This document shows positions 63,424 to 64,000 of a stretch of 64,000 nt of DNA, piece by piece (position 1 is the stretch's first letter; each line of letters starts with the position of its first letter). Under the pieces are notes generated by a model. It had not been told where the DNA came from and ran no database searches. It worked only from the letters and a program-made list of their open reading frames with translations. The position numbers and the translations under genes were made by a program. Source of the stretch: Acetobacter senegalensis (GTDB lineage Bacteria; Pseudomonadota; Alphaproteobacteria; Acetobacterales; Acetobacteraceae); contig NZ_LHZU01000139.1 in assembly GCF_001580995.1 (NCBI RefSeq), positions 1-64,000 of the forward strand, written 5' to 3'.

Positions 63424-64000
63424 TTATTTATCAAGCCACGGTGCTACGGGCAGATCTTTGCCGCGCAGAAATTCCGGGTTGAACAGTTTGGACTGATAAC
63501 GCGCGCCGCCGTCACACAGGATAGTCACAATCGTGTGGCCCGGACCCAGTTTGCGCGCCGTGCGAATGGCGGCAGCTACATTGATGCCGGATGACCCACC
63601 AACAGAAAGCCCTTCGTCAATCAGCAGGCTGTAGATAATTTCAAGTGCTTCGGGGTCAGGAATACGCTCGGCGTCATCAATCGGCGCGCCTTCCAGATTA
63701 CCCGTGACCCGTGATTGACCGATGCCTTCCGTGATGGAGGACCCGGTTACGGAAAGATCATTGTTTTTGACCCATCCATACAGACCAGAGCCTTCAGGGT
63801 CTGCCAGAACGATATGGGGCGCTTTGACTCCCGCCTTTTTTGCGGCCTCATGCAGCCCCATGGCAGTGCCTGCCAGTGTGCCACCGGTGCCGCAGGCGCA
63901 GGTGAACGCATCCACTTTGCCGTCCAGTTGATGCCAGATTTCCGGGGCGGTGGTCAGGCGATGGCCTTCACGGTTGGCACGGTTGTCAAACTGGTTGGCC
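63424..64000 (-). CDS. cysK: Cysteine synthase, partial (5' end beyond window)
   Basis: The C-terminal 192 residues of a PLP-dependent cysteine synthase (O-acetylserine sulfhydrylase). The window edge cuts it at ANQFDNRANREGHRLTTAPE. Visible features are the phosphate-binding CGTGGTLAGTAMGL, GSSITEGIGQSRVTGNLEG, the GLSVGGSSGINVAAAI segment and VTILCDGGARYQSKLF with the conserved Asp/Gly. The sequence YQSKLFN and NREGHR fit the CysK/CBS-like branch. The N-terminal PLP lysine is outside the window. Confidence 0.9.
   Translation of the reverse strand, partial: ANQFDNRANREGHRLTTAPEIWHQLDGKVDAFTCACGTGGTLAGTAMGLHEAAKKAGVKAPHIVLADPEGSGLYGWVKNNDLSVTGSSITEGIGQSRVTGNLEGAPIDDAERIPDPEALEIIYSLLIDEGLSVGGSSGINVAAAIRTARKLGPGHTIVTILCDGGARYQSKLFNPEFLRGKDLPVAPWLDK

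Noticed and set aside
1-64000. CRISPR array or restriction-modification and other known defence systems
   Set aside because: No regularly spaced repeats, cas genes, methyltransferase-nuclease pairs or toxin-antitoxin pairs were recognised.

Overview
The window looks like chromosomal DNA of an acetic acid bacterium (Acetobacteraceae, probably Acetobacter or a close relative). The main evidence is the pentose-phosphate cluster with two gene fusions, transaldolase-phosphoglucose isomerase and ribose-5-phosphate isomerase-gluconokinase, together with a short-form 6-phosphogluconate dehydrogenase. That set is characteristic of acetic acid bacteria, which rely on the pentose-phosphate route instead of a complete Embden-Meyerhof pathway. 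The assignment comes from recognising protein families; no database search was made.

Bases 1 to about 6970 are an integrated mobile element that ends at the 3' end of a tRNA-Glu gene. From the tRNA leftwards it holds a tyrosine integrase whose upstream DNA carries four GGGCCC palindromes spaced near whole helical turns, a winged-helix (excisionase-like) protein with a C-terminal membrane helix, two proteins of unknown function, a SNF2-type helicase lacking its N-terminal half, an apparently frameshifted small protein, a ParA/MinD-like ATPase with phased repeats upstream, a membrane-anchored partner overlapping it by ATGA, and the first codons of an IS5-family transposase running off the left edge. 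The other attachment site lies outside the window.

From 7 to 26 kb are mntR-mntH (manganese), a small secreted protein built from three cysteine-paired repeats, a Dcp peptidase, a large TonB-dependent receptor, a DUF1489 protein, an exported nucleoside hydrolase, hemW and kup (joined by a CTGA overlap in which hemW appears to start at CTG), yggS, a quinone oxidoreductase, a ClC channel and a Tat-type metal-complex binding protein.

From 27 to 37 kb, all on the minus strand, is the sugar-phosphate cluster: tkt, tal-pgi and gnd, a terminator-like hairpin, then two HAD phosphatases, pgl and rpiA-gntK. It covers most of the oxidative and non-oxidative pentose-phosphate steps plus gluconate entry; zwf is not in the window.

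From 37 to 64 kb are mostly housekeeping and envelope genes: an ankyrin protein, hisC, a CorA/ZntB transporter, a Pit phosphate transporter, YnfA, a KpsMT-type polysaccharide exporter, two lytic transglycosylases with SPOR domains, a lipoprotein, the overlapping set lgt-midA-pgeF, hldD, lemA with a TPM-domain protein, a lactate permease, an exported class II cyclic-nucleotide phosphodiesterase, the lysozyme inhibitor Ivy, tRNA-Arg, guaA, a DUF3574 lipoprotein and a partial cysteine synthase. No CRISPR array, rRNA or phage structural genes were seen.
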